Origin: Saccharum officinarum
Taxonomy: Eukaryota > Streptophyta > Magnoliopsida > Poales > Poaceae
Reading direction: 5' to 3'
Assembly: GCA_020631735.1 (NCBI GenBank)
Contig: CM036197.1
Location: 40,905,880-40,969,879 of the forward strand
DNA: 64,000 bases
Shown here: piece by piece, positions 11,889 through 23,800 of the stretch
Numbering within the stretch: position 1 is the stretch's first letter
Layout of the letters: each line of letters starts with the position of its first letter
Program-made: the position numbers and the translations under genes
Notes under the pieces: model-generated
The model's database searches: none
The model's input: only the letters and a program-made list of their open reading frames with translations
Told to the model about the DNA's origin: nothing

Positions 11889-13030
11889 ATGGGCGACAGC
11901 AGAGAGCTCTACCGCCGTAGCCCTACTGGTATCCTCCAACGATGCATCACAAATGAGCAAGGCAGGAACCTGCTCAGCGATCTCCACTCGGGGGCTTGCG
12001 GTCACCACGCAGCACCTCGTACCCTCATCGGAAACGCCTTTCGACAAGGATTCTATTGGCTGACCGCGGTCTTCGACGCTGTCAAGCTAGTACGCTCCTG
12101 CAAGGGTTGTTAGTACTATGCGAGATGAACCCATCTTCCGGCACATGCCCTGCAAACTATCCCCATCACATGGCCATTTGCCGTTTGGGGCTCGACCTTG
12201 TCGGACCATTAAAAAGGACAACTGGCGGCTTCACCCACTTGCTCGTCGCAATCGACAAATTCTCCAAGTGGATCGAGGCCCGCCCTATCACCAGCATCAA
12301 GTTCGAGCAAGCTGTGCTCTTCTTCACTGACATTATTCATCGCTTTAGGGTCCCCAACTGTATCATCACAGATAATGGCACCCAGTTCACTGGTAAAAAG
12401 TTTTTGGATTTCTGCGATAGCCACCACATCTGAGTGCTCTAGTCAGCCGTGGCCCATCCAAAAACAAACGGTCAGGTGGAACGTGCCAATGGCATGGTCC
12501 TACAAGGCCTGAAACCCAGAATCTTTGACAAACTAAATAAACATAGCAAAAGATGGGCTGCCGAGCTACCCTCGGTCCTATGGAGCCTAAAAACAACGCC
12601 GAGTCGAGCCACGGGGTTCACTCCGTTCTTCTTAGTCTACGGGTCTGAGGCTATGCTCCCAACTGATATAGAATACGGATCCCCAAGGTTGAAGGCCTAC
12701 AACGAAAGAAATAACGACGCCACAAGACAGGATGCCCTCGACCAGCTCGAGGAAGCCCGAGATGTGGCTCTGTTGCATTCTGCCAGGTACCAGCAGGGTC
12801 TCCGACGCTACCACGACAGACACGTCTGCAAGCATGACCTCAACTTCGGCGACTTGGTGCTACGGCGGAACCAGAACACCAAGGGACGGCACAAGCTCAC
12901 GCCACCATGGGAAGGGCCATACATCATCGCAGAAGTACTAAAGCCGGGCACCTACAAGCTATCCAACGAGAAGGGTGAAATCCTCACCAACGCCTGGAAC
13001 ATTGAACAGCTACGTCACTTCTTTCCTTAA
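11889..13030 (+). pseudogene. Tat-1 integrase
   Basis: Integrase inserts the cDNA into the genome. The zinc-binding HHCC module is at about 11960-12113 (HSGACGHHAAPRTL, then SCKGC). A stop follows at once (12111-12113) and the catalytic core is read in another frame: LGLDLVGPLKR, IITDNGTQF, and GQVERANG supply the D, D and E residues. The TGA near 12431 separates the second Asp from the Glu segment. The C-terminal part (12449-13030) is open and includes VYGSEAMLPTDIEY and the GPYIIAEV and YKLSNEKGE segments. No chromodomain follows. Confidence 0.87.
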
Positions 13031-13234
13031 AAAGCCTCGAGGCTCTGTAGTTTCTTTTTCGTCAATAAAGAATACAGCGATGTTCAAACTTTTGTTTCAT
13101 AATGAGGAAGGATCGACTCTGCACTCCTAGAATCGACCCTCCCTCGGGAGCTACAAGGGGGGAACCCCCAGTCCCCGAAAAAACTTATGCTCTTTTTTAA
13201 ATTTAAGAACCGCTTCTTAGATCGACTTCGCTGC

Positions 13235-13555
13235 AAGAGCACCCTAAGGTTCGAAAGGGCTCTCGAGTCAGGAGTATCACCTACGCCTCCGAGGCTACGG
13301 TACCTCCACTCACCCCTCACACCATTTAGAGGTGCGACTTCACGCTAGGGAGATCTAAATAATGGTTCCTAACTTTGAAAAAGAACATACCCCCTGTCGC
13401 TTAGATCAGGCTCTCACACGATTTACAAGGCCGCAACATCACCCTGAAGCTCGAGGGCAGTTGAGCCGTGAGATCACTTACGCCCCCGAGGCTACGGTAC
13501 CTCCACTCGCTCCCTTACGCCAAAGGATGCAACTGCGCGCTAAGTAAATCACGCG
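13235..13555. repeat. Diverged ~200-bp direct duplication after Tat-1 pol
   Basis: The words CGAGGCTACGGTACCTCCACTC and surrounding sequence occur twice, near 13288 and 13488, about 200 bp apart, with weaker similarity on either side. The stretch 13,031-13,700 between integrase and the antisense gene holds no coding frame I can support. Confidence 0.5.
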
Positions 13556-13711
13556 AGAACACGATCCAAGCGATAAAGGGAAGAAAAGCTCGAATAAAAC
13601 TAAATTTACCACGAACCGGTTTATGTTTTGAGTTCTTAGGGCCTTCGAGGCCACCACGACCAAAATTCAAAATACTAACTTATTACATGGGCCTTCATGC
13701 CCAGATTTGGC

Positions 13712-16700
13712 TCACAGGCCCTCATCGTCAGTAGGCGGAACCACCTCGGCTTCAAAAAGCGAGGCCACACGGTTTTCAGGCTCTTCCGCGGCTTCAATCA
13801 GCTCTAGGCAGGCATCCTCGTTCTCCTCGTCCGTCCGATCTGGGTCTGTGATGAAGCCCTCAGCGACGAGCTTCATGTCAAACACAAACCCTGAATAGAC
13901 AACGGCCAGCGCCCTCTTTACGCCATGATGGAGGCCGTCCCGTATCTTCTCCCGGGCAAGGCGACCCAGCGCCACCATCCGACGGACGAAGGAGTTCCCC
14001 GAAACATCTTCCCCGGTGTCGGCATCGGGCTCGACCCCCAGGCCGTCACACACGGTGGTGATCGTGCCCTGGAGCAGCTGGGTCCTCCGGATCTCGGCTT
14101 TGAGGAGGCTCTGGAAGGAGTTGGCAGAAGATTGGGCCTCTCAATTCTCCCTCTCCAGCTCTGAAACACGATAAACAAATTAACACCCAACACAAGGCCC
14201 TCAACATCGTGGCCATAACGATCACACTTACCCTCAATATGGGTCTGCAGGCCCACGACCTCGTTGCGAAGCCCCCCGCACATCCGCTCGAGCCCTAGGA
14301 GGGCGCTGTCCTTGTCACTGATGGTCGCCTTTAGCGCCTCGATCTCTTGTCGAGCAGACTCGAGAGCTACGTCCTTCTCTTGGATGGCTCCCTTCAGTGT
14401 CGTGACCTTGTCCTTCAGAGCATCAGAACGAGCGGTGGCCTGCTCGACCTCAACGTTGTGGGCGTCGCGCTGACGGCTAACCTGGGAGACATCCTCCTCG
14501 AGCTCCTTCACCCGTCCCGACAGGGGCTCGAGATCCCTGCAGGCCTAGGCAGCCTCCTCCCGAGCCTTGTCCATGTCAGTGCGCATCATGGCTTCGGCCG
14601 CCCAAGCCTACATCGCCTCCTCCTTCACCACCACGTACGCGATGCGCAGCTCAGCCATTTCGGCATTCCGATCGGAAAGCCATTTCTGGGCCTCCTCGAC
14701 CAGGACCCGTTGCTAAGATAGCATGGCCCACACGCCACTCTCATCCCGGATGAAGAGTGACTTGCGGCGGGAGAACTCCTTCAGCTCCTGAACGCAATCC
14801 GAAAAAACAGAAAAGGTTAAAAAGCCGAGGGAAAAAGACACCAAGAAAACCACGGAGAAAGACGACGGGTCGATCATACCTCGGTGGCATCCCGCATACT
14901 CCGCGACATGGCCTCGGACGCCACTCGGAGCAACCGATCAAGGTGCCGGCGGACGCCCTCGAGGTACTCCCATCGGTGCACTTCATCTTTGTCGTTCAGG
15001 ACGAAGATGGGCTCGGCGTCGGGGTTCACGGCGTCCCTAAACCAGAGGGACGGCCCCCGCACCTCAGTATCTTCGTCTCTGCCCGCGCTATCGCCAGCGC
15101 GGCGATGTCGGGCCATGACGACGACGACCCGGCCGGGGCGTCTCCTGGTCTCGCGGAAGGACCGGCCTCGCCCGCAGTTCCCGCCTCTCCAATGGCCGTC
15201 GAGGCACCAGCCTGATCCGCGGCCTCACCCCCCTCGACCCCCATCACTTGTTTCCCTTTGTCCAGGGGGGTGTCGTCGAGGGTAAGGTCCACGGTCATGG
15301 GTGCCCGCCCTCCTAAGGGAACTGGCCCCTCAACCACCGGCGCCTCCGGAGCCGACGCCTCGACCGACGACGGCTCCGGTACCGGCGCCTCGACCGTTGG
15401 CGCCCCGAAGCCGGCGCCTCTTCTTCTGGTGCTCCGGTTAGGGGCTCGACCGCCCCGCCCTCCACCGTACCCGCTGGCTCCGCCGATGGGTCTTGCTGCG
15501 GCCGCGACCCCCTGCCAGGGCCGCCTCCTGCCCCGACGCTGACGTGACCTCCTCCATGGTCACGTCAGCACCCGCCCGCTCCGTGCCACAGACGGGCGCC
15601 TCGCTCGTCACGACCTCGACGGCAGCCTCGGTCGTCGCCGACGACCTAGGCCCCGCCTCGACCGCACCGGGCGCCACCATCTCCGCTGGTTCGGACCCCT
15701 CCATGGCAGGATCAGGGCCAGCAACCACCGTGGCATCCGCTGCCCCCTGCCATCGTCGCAGGCGCCCCTTCATGACCTCGACCTGCCGGACCCAGGCCGC
15801 ATCCCGCTCCGTCGTCCGGTTAAGGACAACGGCGTTGGCCCGCAGCGACTTCACGAGGGTAGGCCCCATCGGCTCTGCCTTCCGCTTTAACCTGCAAAGT
15901 GAGAAGAAATGTCAGCTAACGGATCTAGAGAAAGGCAGAACAACCAAGCAGAAACGCTTACCCAGAAATCGGCACCAAGGGCCTCGACCCCGTGCGATCC
16001 GAGCCTCCCGGGGCGGCCGATTGTGGCCTCGCATTGGCCCCACCAGCAGGCCGGGCACTCCTTGGGGCCCTGACCGACGCACCGCCCTGCGCATTCTGTG
16101 CCTCCAAGGCCAGCTGGCCTCGAGTTCTCACGCCTGCCGACGCCGTCGCCGATGATGACGCCGATATCGCCGTCCCAGCCCCTGCCCGAGCTTGTGGGGC
16201 CTGGGCTAGTGCGGGCGTCCCCGTTGACCCCTCTTGCTGGGTCCGGGGTAAAGCGGCCCCTCCCATCGAGGGGCCTGTCTCCTCCGTCTTCTCCTCCTCC
16301 TTGGACTCCTCGACCACGACGACCGAGGAGGACCCCCCTGATGGGCTCCAGAGGGGGTGAATGTCGGGAAGGTCCCCCAGTCCGGTCGCGGTCTCATACT
16401 GCGACAGGGCGTCGTCGTCTTCGCCGCTGCTGTCGTCGTCCTCCCCCGAGATCGTCTCGGAAGGCGACGGTGCCAGGGGGACCCCGTCGATGGTCTGCTG
16501 GCGTCGGAGCTTCTTCAACGCCTCCGCCCCTTTGGCCTTGCGGATTTCCCGCTTCTTGGCCATCTCCTTGGTTTACTTCTTCTTGGAGGCATGCTGGCGT
16601 CGAGCCTCCCAGGCGGGCCGGTCCTCTGGGACTGGCGGACGCGTTTCCCGCAGCGCCGACAAATCCTACGCGCTGGCCTCGACCAAATCAGCGAAATCCA

Positions 16701-17661
16701 AAAATAAACAAAATTAGCAAACATACTAGCCCTAAGATATGAACCACGGGCTCGAACCCTTCGGTAGGTCTCATGGGGACCCGGTTGGCCTCCTCCACCT
16801 TCAAGTTCCCAACCATCCGGCGCGCTTGCCGGAGGACCTCCTCGAGGGCAAGGGTTTCGTGGGACATCCGGGTCCCCTCCAGAGATGCCTCTAGAGTCAT
16901 CTGGTCGAGGCAAAGACGACACCGGCACAGCGGCATCACTCTGTGGCGATAGAAGGCCGCGGCCACTGCCGCAGCCATCAAGCCCCGAAGGCGAAGCTGC
17001 TGCAGCGCCACCAGCAGCGGGTCCAGGCGTGGCTTCTCGGCTTCCGGCACTCCGTACGTCCAGCGATCCTCTCGAGCGGTCAGCACGCAGCCGGTGTACC
17101 TCGGCAACTGATTTTCATCATTGCGGAGGTAGAACCAACCCTCGTGCCACCCGCTGTTCAAAGAGATGAGGCGAGCCGGGATGTACAGATCTGCCCGGCT
17201 CGACCTCACCTGCAGGACGCAGCTCCCTACTCGAGCCGCGCACAGGACGCCCTTCTCCCCCACCTTCTTGGCGAAGAGCTCGTCCTTGAAAAGGTGAAGC
17301 CACAGGTTCCACTGCGGCTCCACCCCAAGGTAGCCCTCGCAGACCGCCGCGAAGATGGCGGCCTGCGCGACGGCGTTGGGGCAAGGTGGTGAAGCTCCAC
17401 CTGGTAGTAGTGGAGGAGCGCGCGCATAAAGACGGACGCTGGCACACCAAACCCCCGCTCGTGGAAGCAGACGAAGCTCACCATGTACCCTTCAGGGGGC
17501 GCCGGCTCCCGGTGGGCAGGAGGCGGCGCGATCCACTCTGGCTACGACCGGCTCGTCCTTGGCCGCAGCAGCCCGTCCTCAACCAACTCTTCCAACCTCC
17601 TCTCTATCACCGAGGAGGCGGCCCAGTCGTCGGCGGGGAGGATCTGGCTCTTTCCTGCCAT
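13712..17661 (-). CDS. Tat-1 antisense gene: gypsy-type-transposon domain plus coiled coil
   Basis: A long gene opposite to gag-pol. The likely start is the ATG at 17661 (MAGKSQILPADDW). The region 17480-16850 resembles the Pfam 'putative gypsy type transposon' domain (key words ERGFGVPASVFM, LLHYYQVELHHLAP, SGWHEGWFYLRND). It is followed by an Ala/Pro-rich acidic part (about 16,560-15,000) and a strong coiled coil at 14511-14232 (KDKVTTLKGAIQEKD, SARQEIEALKATISDKD). Introns with GT-AG ends fit at 15892-15961, 14788-14879 and 14161-14231. A one-base shift near 17365 and in-frame stops elsewhere show this copy is damaged. Its role is unknown; related antisense ORFs are reported for Tat-type elements such as Grande and RIRE2 (from memory). 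Confidence 0.72.
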
Positions 17662-17804
17662 CGGTGCTGTCGGAAGGGGGTGGACGGAGAGGATGCGGTG
17701 GTGGCAGCAATGCGGGCAGAGAGCGCAATAAGGCAAGGGTTGTCTGAGGCAGAAGATTGCAGGAGCGCAAGGGACCGGTGGGGAACGCAGACCCCTAGGC
17801 CTTG

Positions 17805-17814
17805 ATTTTATATG
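17805..17814 (-). promoter_or_regulatory. TATA-like box before the Tat-1 antisense gene
   Basis: On the minus strand the sequence reads CATATAAAAT about 145 bp upstream of the ATG at 17661, with C/T-rich leader sequence between. Position and sequence fit a promoter of the antisense gene; the second Tat element has a matching box. Confidence 0.5.
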
Positions 17815-18075
17815 CCCAGGCGGAAGCCCAACGGCCGCGCGAAAAGGTAGGAATAGTTTCCCGCATTAAATGCGCCCACCTAACTGTTTCCTTACACCTC
17901 GCAGGAGTTGGGCACGTGGTCATCCCCCACTTCGTAATCGTACGCCACGTCGCCCACTACCACGCCGATCTCGCCTCCCCTCCTAAAAATACGCGCCCGG
18001 CTAACGGGCAAGGGAGGGATCCGCGGACGGATATTCCCAAATACCTGGGAAACGGGCCTCGAGCCCGGTATGAGC

Positions 18076-19520
18076 CTCGAGGGAGCGGAAGCTGGCCCTC
18101 GACCAGGGTTCGATAGCTGCCCTCGAGCAACAGAGTTAGGGATGACCAAGGGTGCGCCCGTACATGGCCAGGGCTTAAGCCACGCTCTCGAGGCACCCTA
18201 GGACGTATTCGAGGCCAAAGGAGGAGGTCGACGTAGGAATCCCCTCGGGGGATGCACCGAGCCCTTGAATCCTATCGCAGGGAATCGAGATCCACACGAC
18301 CACTTCTTGGCATCTTTGAGAGCACCTCCGGGCCACTAGCCGACCCCTAACGACTAGGGCACGGACTCTCACTTGAATTCCCCCATTAGCAGCTCACCGG
18401 AGGCCGTCGGAACTCACCCAAACGAGGGTAGTACGATGTTCTCCACCCCTCCTCCTTTTTTTTGGAAAAGGAGCGTGAGGGACGAACAGTAAAAGACGGC
18501 CCGGACTCTGATCGACCTCGCGCGCGCGAGGCTCAGGGGCTCGACCGCAGAAACCTAAACCTTGAGGGATCGAAAGCTGGCCCTCGACCAGGGTTCAACA
18601 GCTGCCCTTGAGTAACAGAGTTAGGGACGACCAAGGGTGCGCCCATACATGGCCAGGGCTCGAGCCACGCTCTCGAGGCACCCCAGGACGTATTCGAGGC
18701 CAAAGGAGGAGGTCGACGTAGGAATCCCCTCGGGGGAGGCACCGAGCCCTCGAATCCTGTCGCAGGGAATCGAGATCCACACGACCACTTCTTGGCATCT
18801 TTGAGAGCGCCTCCGAGCCACTAGCCGACCCCTAACAATTGTAGCACGGACTCTCACTCGAATTCCCCCGTTAGTAGCTCACCGGAGGCCGTCGGAACTT
18901 GCCCAAACGAGGGTAGTACGACGTTCTCCACCCCTCCTCCTTTTTTCAGAAAAGGAGCGTGAGGGACGAACAGTAAAAGACGGTCCGGACTCTGATCAAC
19001 CTCACGCACGCGAGGCTCGGGGGCTCGACAACAGAAACCTAAACCTTGAGGGATCGAAAGCTGGCCCTCGACCAGGGTTCGACAGCTGCCCTCGAGTAAC
19101 AGAGTTAGGGACGACCAAGGGTGCGCCCGTACATGGCCAGGGCTCGAGCCACGCTCTCGAGGCATCCCAGGACATATTCGAGGCCCAAGGAGGAGGTCGA
19201 CGTAGGAATCCCCTCGGGGGTGGCACCGAGCCCTCGAATCCTGTCGCGGGGAATCGAGATCCACACGACCACTTCTTGGTATCTTTGAGAGCGCCTCCGG
19301 GCCACTAGCCGACCCCTAACGACTAGGGCACGGACTCTCACTCGAATTCCCCCGCTAGCAGCTCGCCGGAGATCGTCGGAACTCGCCCAAACCGGGGTAG
19401 TACGGCATTCCCCACCCCTCCTCCTCCTTCCTGAAGGAGGAGCGTGAGGGTCGCACAGCAAAAGATGGCCGGGACTCTGATCGACCTCGTGCGCGCGAGG
19501 CTCAGGGGCTTGACCGTAAC
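18076..19520. repeat. Three tandem copies of a ~484-bp unit (Tat-1 3' region)
   Basis: The marker GCTGGCCCTCGACCAGGGTT begins at 18091, 18576 and 19060, giving spacings of 485 and 484. Each unit also carries GGCCAGGGCT, a CCCCTCGGGG word, GGGAATCGAGATCCACACGA and a pyrimidine run CCCCTCCTCC. Copies differ by scattered substitutions and by the length of the T run. Such arrays between the coding part and the 3' LTR are known from Tat/Ogre-type elements and can seed satellites. Confidence 0.93.
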
Positions 19521-19707
19521 GAATCATTCCCCAATAAAACGAATACAAGACCTCGGAGGAGTCTCAACACTCCACCGAGGCCTCGGGGGCTACACCCAGT
19601 GGGTGCGCTCGCGCGCCCCCACCGAAAAAAATCACGACGCTACGACTCCAGTTCAAACAAACCTCTAGGAGAGTGATCACATACTCACCCAAAGGCTCGG
19701 GGGCTAC

Positions 19708-20846
19708 TGTCGGTACCAACAGTACGGGGGTACCCACATCCATCGCTAATAAAAAACTAAAACGACTGAAACCGCAATAAAAGGCAGCCCGCCTCGACCA
19801 CGTATCCAGTCCGCCTCGTACGAGGCCCGCTCTACGAGGCGCCTCGACCGTGCTCCGGCTCCGACTCGTACGAGGCCCGCTCGACGGGGCGCCTCGACCG
19901 CGCCCCATCCCGTACAGCAAGGTACCTCGACGGCGCTCCGACCCGCGCGAGGCTCATCCGCCCACTGGGAAAAACTTCGACTCGCGTGAGCCCGGGTCGA
20001 GCGCCTCGACTCCTTCTCTTTACCTACCCCAGGACAAAAGCCATAGCATTTAATGCGGTTACCTACTACCACCTACCGGCATGGCTGCGACTAGGATCGA
20101 CGTAGGAACAATGCCCGTGTCAGATCTCACTGTTTTACCGCCCATCCCGTGATGGTAGGTGAAAACCGTCACTGTACCCACCTTACCGCGCACTGTTTAC
20201 CATCGATCACCCTCGAGGGAGGATAAGACAAGGCCCGTTCTCCGCAATCTCGGGGATTCGGCCTTATCCATCCGGTCTCGACCTGGCCTCGACCCAACCT
20301 CAACGCTCAGCATAGTTCAACGGCAAGGGAAGGACGGTGTGGCACGGCGCTCTGGGTCATTTCACCGTCTCGTCTCCCACGACGCCATGGTGTCCAGGGA
20401 TGGCCGGCCATTCCCAGAGCACGTCGCCACGGTCAGCTCAACAGGAATCGACAAAACATCACCTCAAGGCTCCCTATCGTCTTGGCCTCCTCTTGCCCTA
20501 TAAAAGGGCAGGCCAGGGTTCTACAACGGGGAGGAACAACGAAGAAAAACAAGAGACAACAGGCAAGACGCAAGATAGAGATCGATATCTCAAGCAATCA
20601 CCCTTGTTATCTTTTTCCTCTCTTTGAGACTTGGGCTCGACGCCCTCTCTCGCATGCTTGTAACCCCTACACGAGCACTTCGGTGCAAGGAAATACAAAC
20701 TTCTCCCCCCCCCCCGCTGGACGTAGGGCCTTCTTTTGCCCGAACCAGGATAAACCCCCGTGTGTTCTCCTTGCATCACCATCCAGGAAAGAGACACGCA
20801 GCATTTACTCGTTGGTTTAGGACCCCCTCGGGTCCGAACACCGACA
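19708..20846 (+). repeat. 3' LTR of Tat-1 (1,139 bp)
   Basis: Begins TGTCGGTACC at 19708 and ends ACCGACA at 20846, so the ends form the short inverted repeat TGTCGGT/ACCGACA. Upstream lies a purine-rich GGCTCGGGGGCTAC as candidate plus-strand primer. The last 284 bp match 6317-6593. Confidence 0.93.
20498..20506 (+). promoter_or_regulatory. TATA box in Tat-1 LTR
   Basis: CTATAAAAG sits in the LTR with about 340 bp to the LTR end, a normal place for the U3 promoter. The matching base positions of the 5' LTR fall inside the assembly gap. Confidence 0.7.
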
Positions 20847-23800
20847 TTATCTTTGCCTTAAACCATGTTAAAATGCAGCAAACACATAAAACATGATAGA
20901 CAAAATCTATGCTGAACAATCCTAAAACCATGCATCTGCCAATTAGCATAGAGAAAAATCACAAAAAGTATGGACAACAAAAACTCATGTTTCAAATTTG
21001 TTATATTCCCTCGGATATGTGTCCATTAATATTTTACAGGAAAGAATAAATATAAGTTATGCATATTCATGGTTTGGTATGAATATGTGAACAGCCAAAT
21101 CACCACTTCAGTAATGAAATGAAGAGGAAATGAGATAAGTGCCACAAAAAGGATTTATAATAAAAGCACTTGCTCATAGGAAGTGGACAGACAAATCAAT
21201 TGGTCATGAGTAATGTCGAAGGCAACCTTCCATTGAGCCTTTCTAGGACTCAAGCTAGGAGGCTGATGAGAAGCAAGGAGCAACTCACCTCATATCAGCC
21301 AATTAATGCCTATTTTTATCACCCTCAAAGACACCATCTCGCATGTCAGCAACAAGGACTAAGATGACAGGATGCCACCACATCATGGCATATATTCTCG
21401 ATAAATGGTCTACCTATGGTGTCTCGTAAGGCCGTAAACGACCATGATCACACAAAAAGACACCCCTACGCCATTGGAGATGAAGCTTCCATGTGAATTC
21501 CAATGAAGATCTTTCTTTGACCATTAAGGCGCATGCCGCATTGTTAACAAACAAAGAAGAACAACTCTTCGCCATGTCGCTAGAAGACAAAAACAATCAA
21601 GGAGAAACTAGAATTTGCATCTTCAATAGACCCCAACTCGTCAATCAAGAATCAACAAAAATCAAGAAAGGTTGACGGAAGAAGAGCATGCAATTATTCA
21701 TATTTCCATCGGATGGTGAAAAGGCAAAACTTAATGTAAGGCAAGGACCTGTTCAATGGACCACGAGCTCTCACCAATGGGTAAATCGGATAAGACCCTC
21801 CTCCTTCAGGTATGTTTGTCACTACTCACTTTAAAAGAAGGAAGAATAAAGACATAAGGTACGTTCAACCAAGCATTATGCAACATTAAAACGCATTCAT
21901 GTGAGAGTTCTATCATCCAAACTTGATTATGCGTTCTGCAAAATTCAAGTATGGGGGAAAGAGTTCTTTAAAACATCTCATGCCATGTTGCTAATTTGTC
22001 TTGGTCATCTCTACCTTTATGTCATGCTTGCTCAATCACTAACAAATAAAAATTTAAACAATCATATTCATTTGATTCACCATACATATTCTTGTTTCTA
22101 CTTGAATGAATCTCTTTAGTCTTTTAAACTTCCTTGTATTATTATAAGTATGCTTCAGAATATTATTCAAACACAATTATCAAAACATACTTGTATAGAA
22201 TTTGGTTGTATATGTGGACTAATCCTTGCAGGAAAATATTCAAATTTTATTGGAAATATTAGGAGATCCTTTGTAGAAATAAATCAAGGTTAGAGTCAAA
22301 ACAATTTCACACATCTTTGCCTTATTAAAGATTTGAAGTAGTGGTGAATAATAAAAGCATATGATTTAAAGCATGGGATACAGATTGACCTTTAACTCCT
22401 TGGCAACACTATCCTTACTTTGAATCATTTGATACTCCTTTGGGTATGTGTTGTCTACTAATCCCTTTCAGAGAATAAATAGTGAGAGGAGCAGAGGGTC
22501 TGAAGAGTGAGAAAGGAGTATAACATATGAAACAAGATGTTCATGAACAACCCAAGATGCAAGGAAGGAAGGGACCACCATAAGTCATCTACCCTTCATC
22601 ACATGTTGTCATCACGCTCCAATGATGAAGGTAACAGGTAAGTGGTCATCGTTTTCCTCTTGATCTTGGTATGCACACAAATAAAGACACAAACATGTTA
22701 GAGTTACAACTTTGATTGATTCAACCTGATCAACTCAACATGATTTGTTCTTTAAGTTTGTTCATGGCACCATTCTCTTCATCTCGGTCTTAACCAAACA
22801 AGCTAAAATATTGCATATCTTATCTTTGAAAGATGATAGTCATAATCATGTAAACTTTTATATATTACATAAAGATGGACACTTCTTCCATGGGTTACGC
22901 AACTCCACTCTTGTTGCCACAATCAAAATGCTACACTCATGCTCATGTTTTTGATCTTATCACCCATGTTATAAACAAACAATGTACACAACATCAATCT
23001 TATCATGTCTAAGGCTAGAGAAGAATGAATAAATTTCTAGTTCTATTGGTATTTTCCCACCAACAGAGCCCGTGCACTTGATCACTACCTTGTCCTAATA
23101 AGCAAAACGCGTTTCAAGCAAAGTGTGTGGGGAGACGATCCCCCAAACTCTACAAGTGAAAGTTCTGAACTAGTAACAACGAGACACATAAGATTTTCAC
23201 TAAAGATTGGTTTTAAAATGCTGAACAAGGAGGAAAAGAAGGTAGCACCACCATTGGGAGCGTCACTAATGGAGGCACCACCACAAGAATCCTCATCCTT
23301 AAGAGCGAACCGAGGTACTTATTAGTGAACCACCGCAAGAAAGAGCCCTGTCCGGTGGACTTCAAAATCCGAACCCTTGTCATGAGGTAAAATCGGTAGT
23401 TATCCATATTTATTTTTTTAGCATTGCATTAGAAAAAAAAACAAAAATTTTATTATTGCATCATAAACCTTAAGCCCCATATGAATGATTTTCACGGTGT
23501 GTAAAAACCCATAAGAATATTTATCGTGGTGGCATAAAAATAAAAATACCATGCATACATTTATATATCATTTTCTGCATACATATTTCCTTTTCTGTAT
23601 TATAAAAATTAGAAAATTAAAAAAACATATAAAAAATATATCCTATTAAAATTCTATCAAAAGAAAAGCTGACTAAACCCACAAGAACAAATCATCGAAT
23701 GGCTAACCGCTAACCCCTTATCCTAATTCAAGCCTTGAATTTTTGGTATTCTTGTTGGAGTATTTTGTAGGATGGTACATATGATCAAGAGCTAGTTTAC

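Larger units (their letters stand above)
6317..20846 (+). mobile_element. Ty3/gypsy retrotransposon, Tat lineage (element Tat-1)
   Basis: Order on the plus strand: end of 5' LTR, primer site, gag, protease, RT, RNase H, integrase, then a long non-pol region with a gene on the opposite strand, a 484-bp tandem array, and the 3' LTR. This gag-PR-RT-RH-IN order is Ty3; the long 3' region with an antisense ORF and tandem repeats is known from Tat/Retand/Ogre-type plant elements. No chromodomain is seen after the integrase, which also fits Tat rather than chromoviruses. Several frameshifts and stops break gag-pol, so this copy is non-autonomous. Target duplication cannot be checked because the left edge is in the gap; the right flank begins TTATC. 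Confidence 0.9.

Noticed and set aside
18175..19548. Series of similar minus-strand frames
   Set aside because: Copies of one meaningless frame in the 484-bp tandem repeat.
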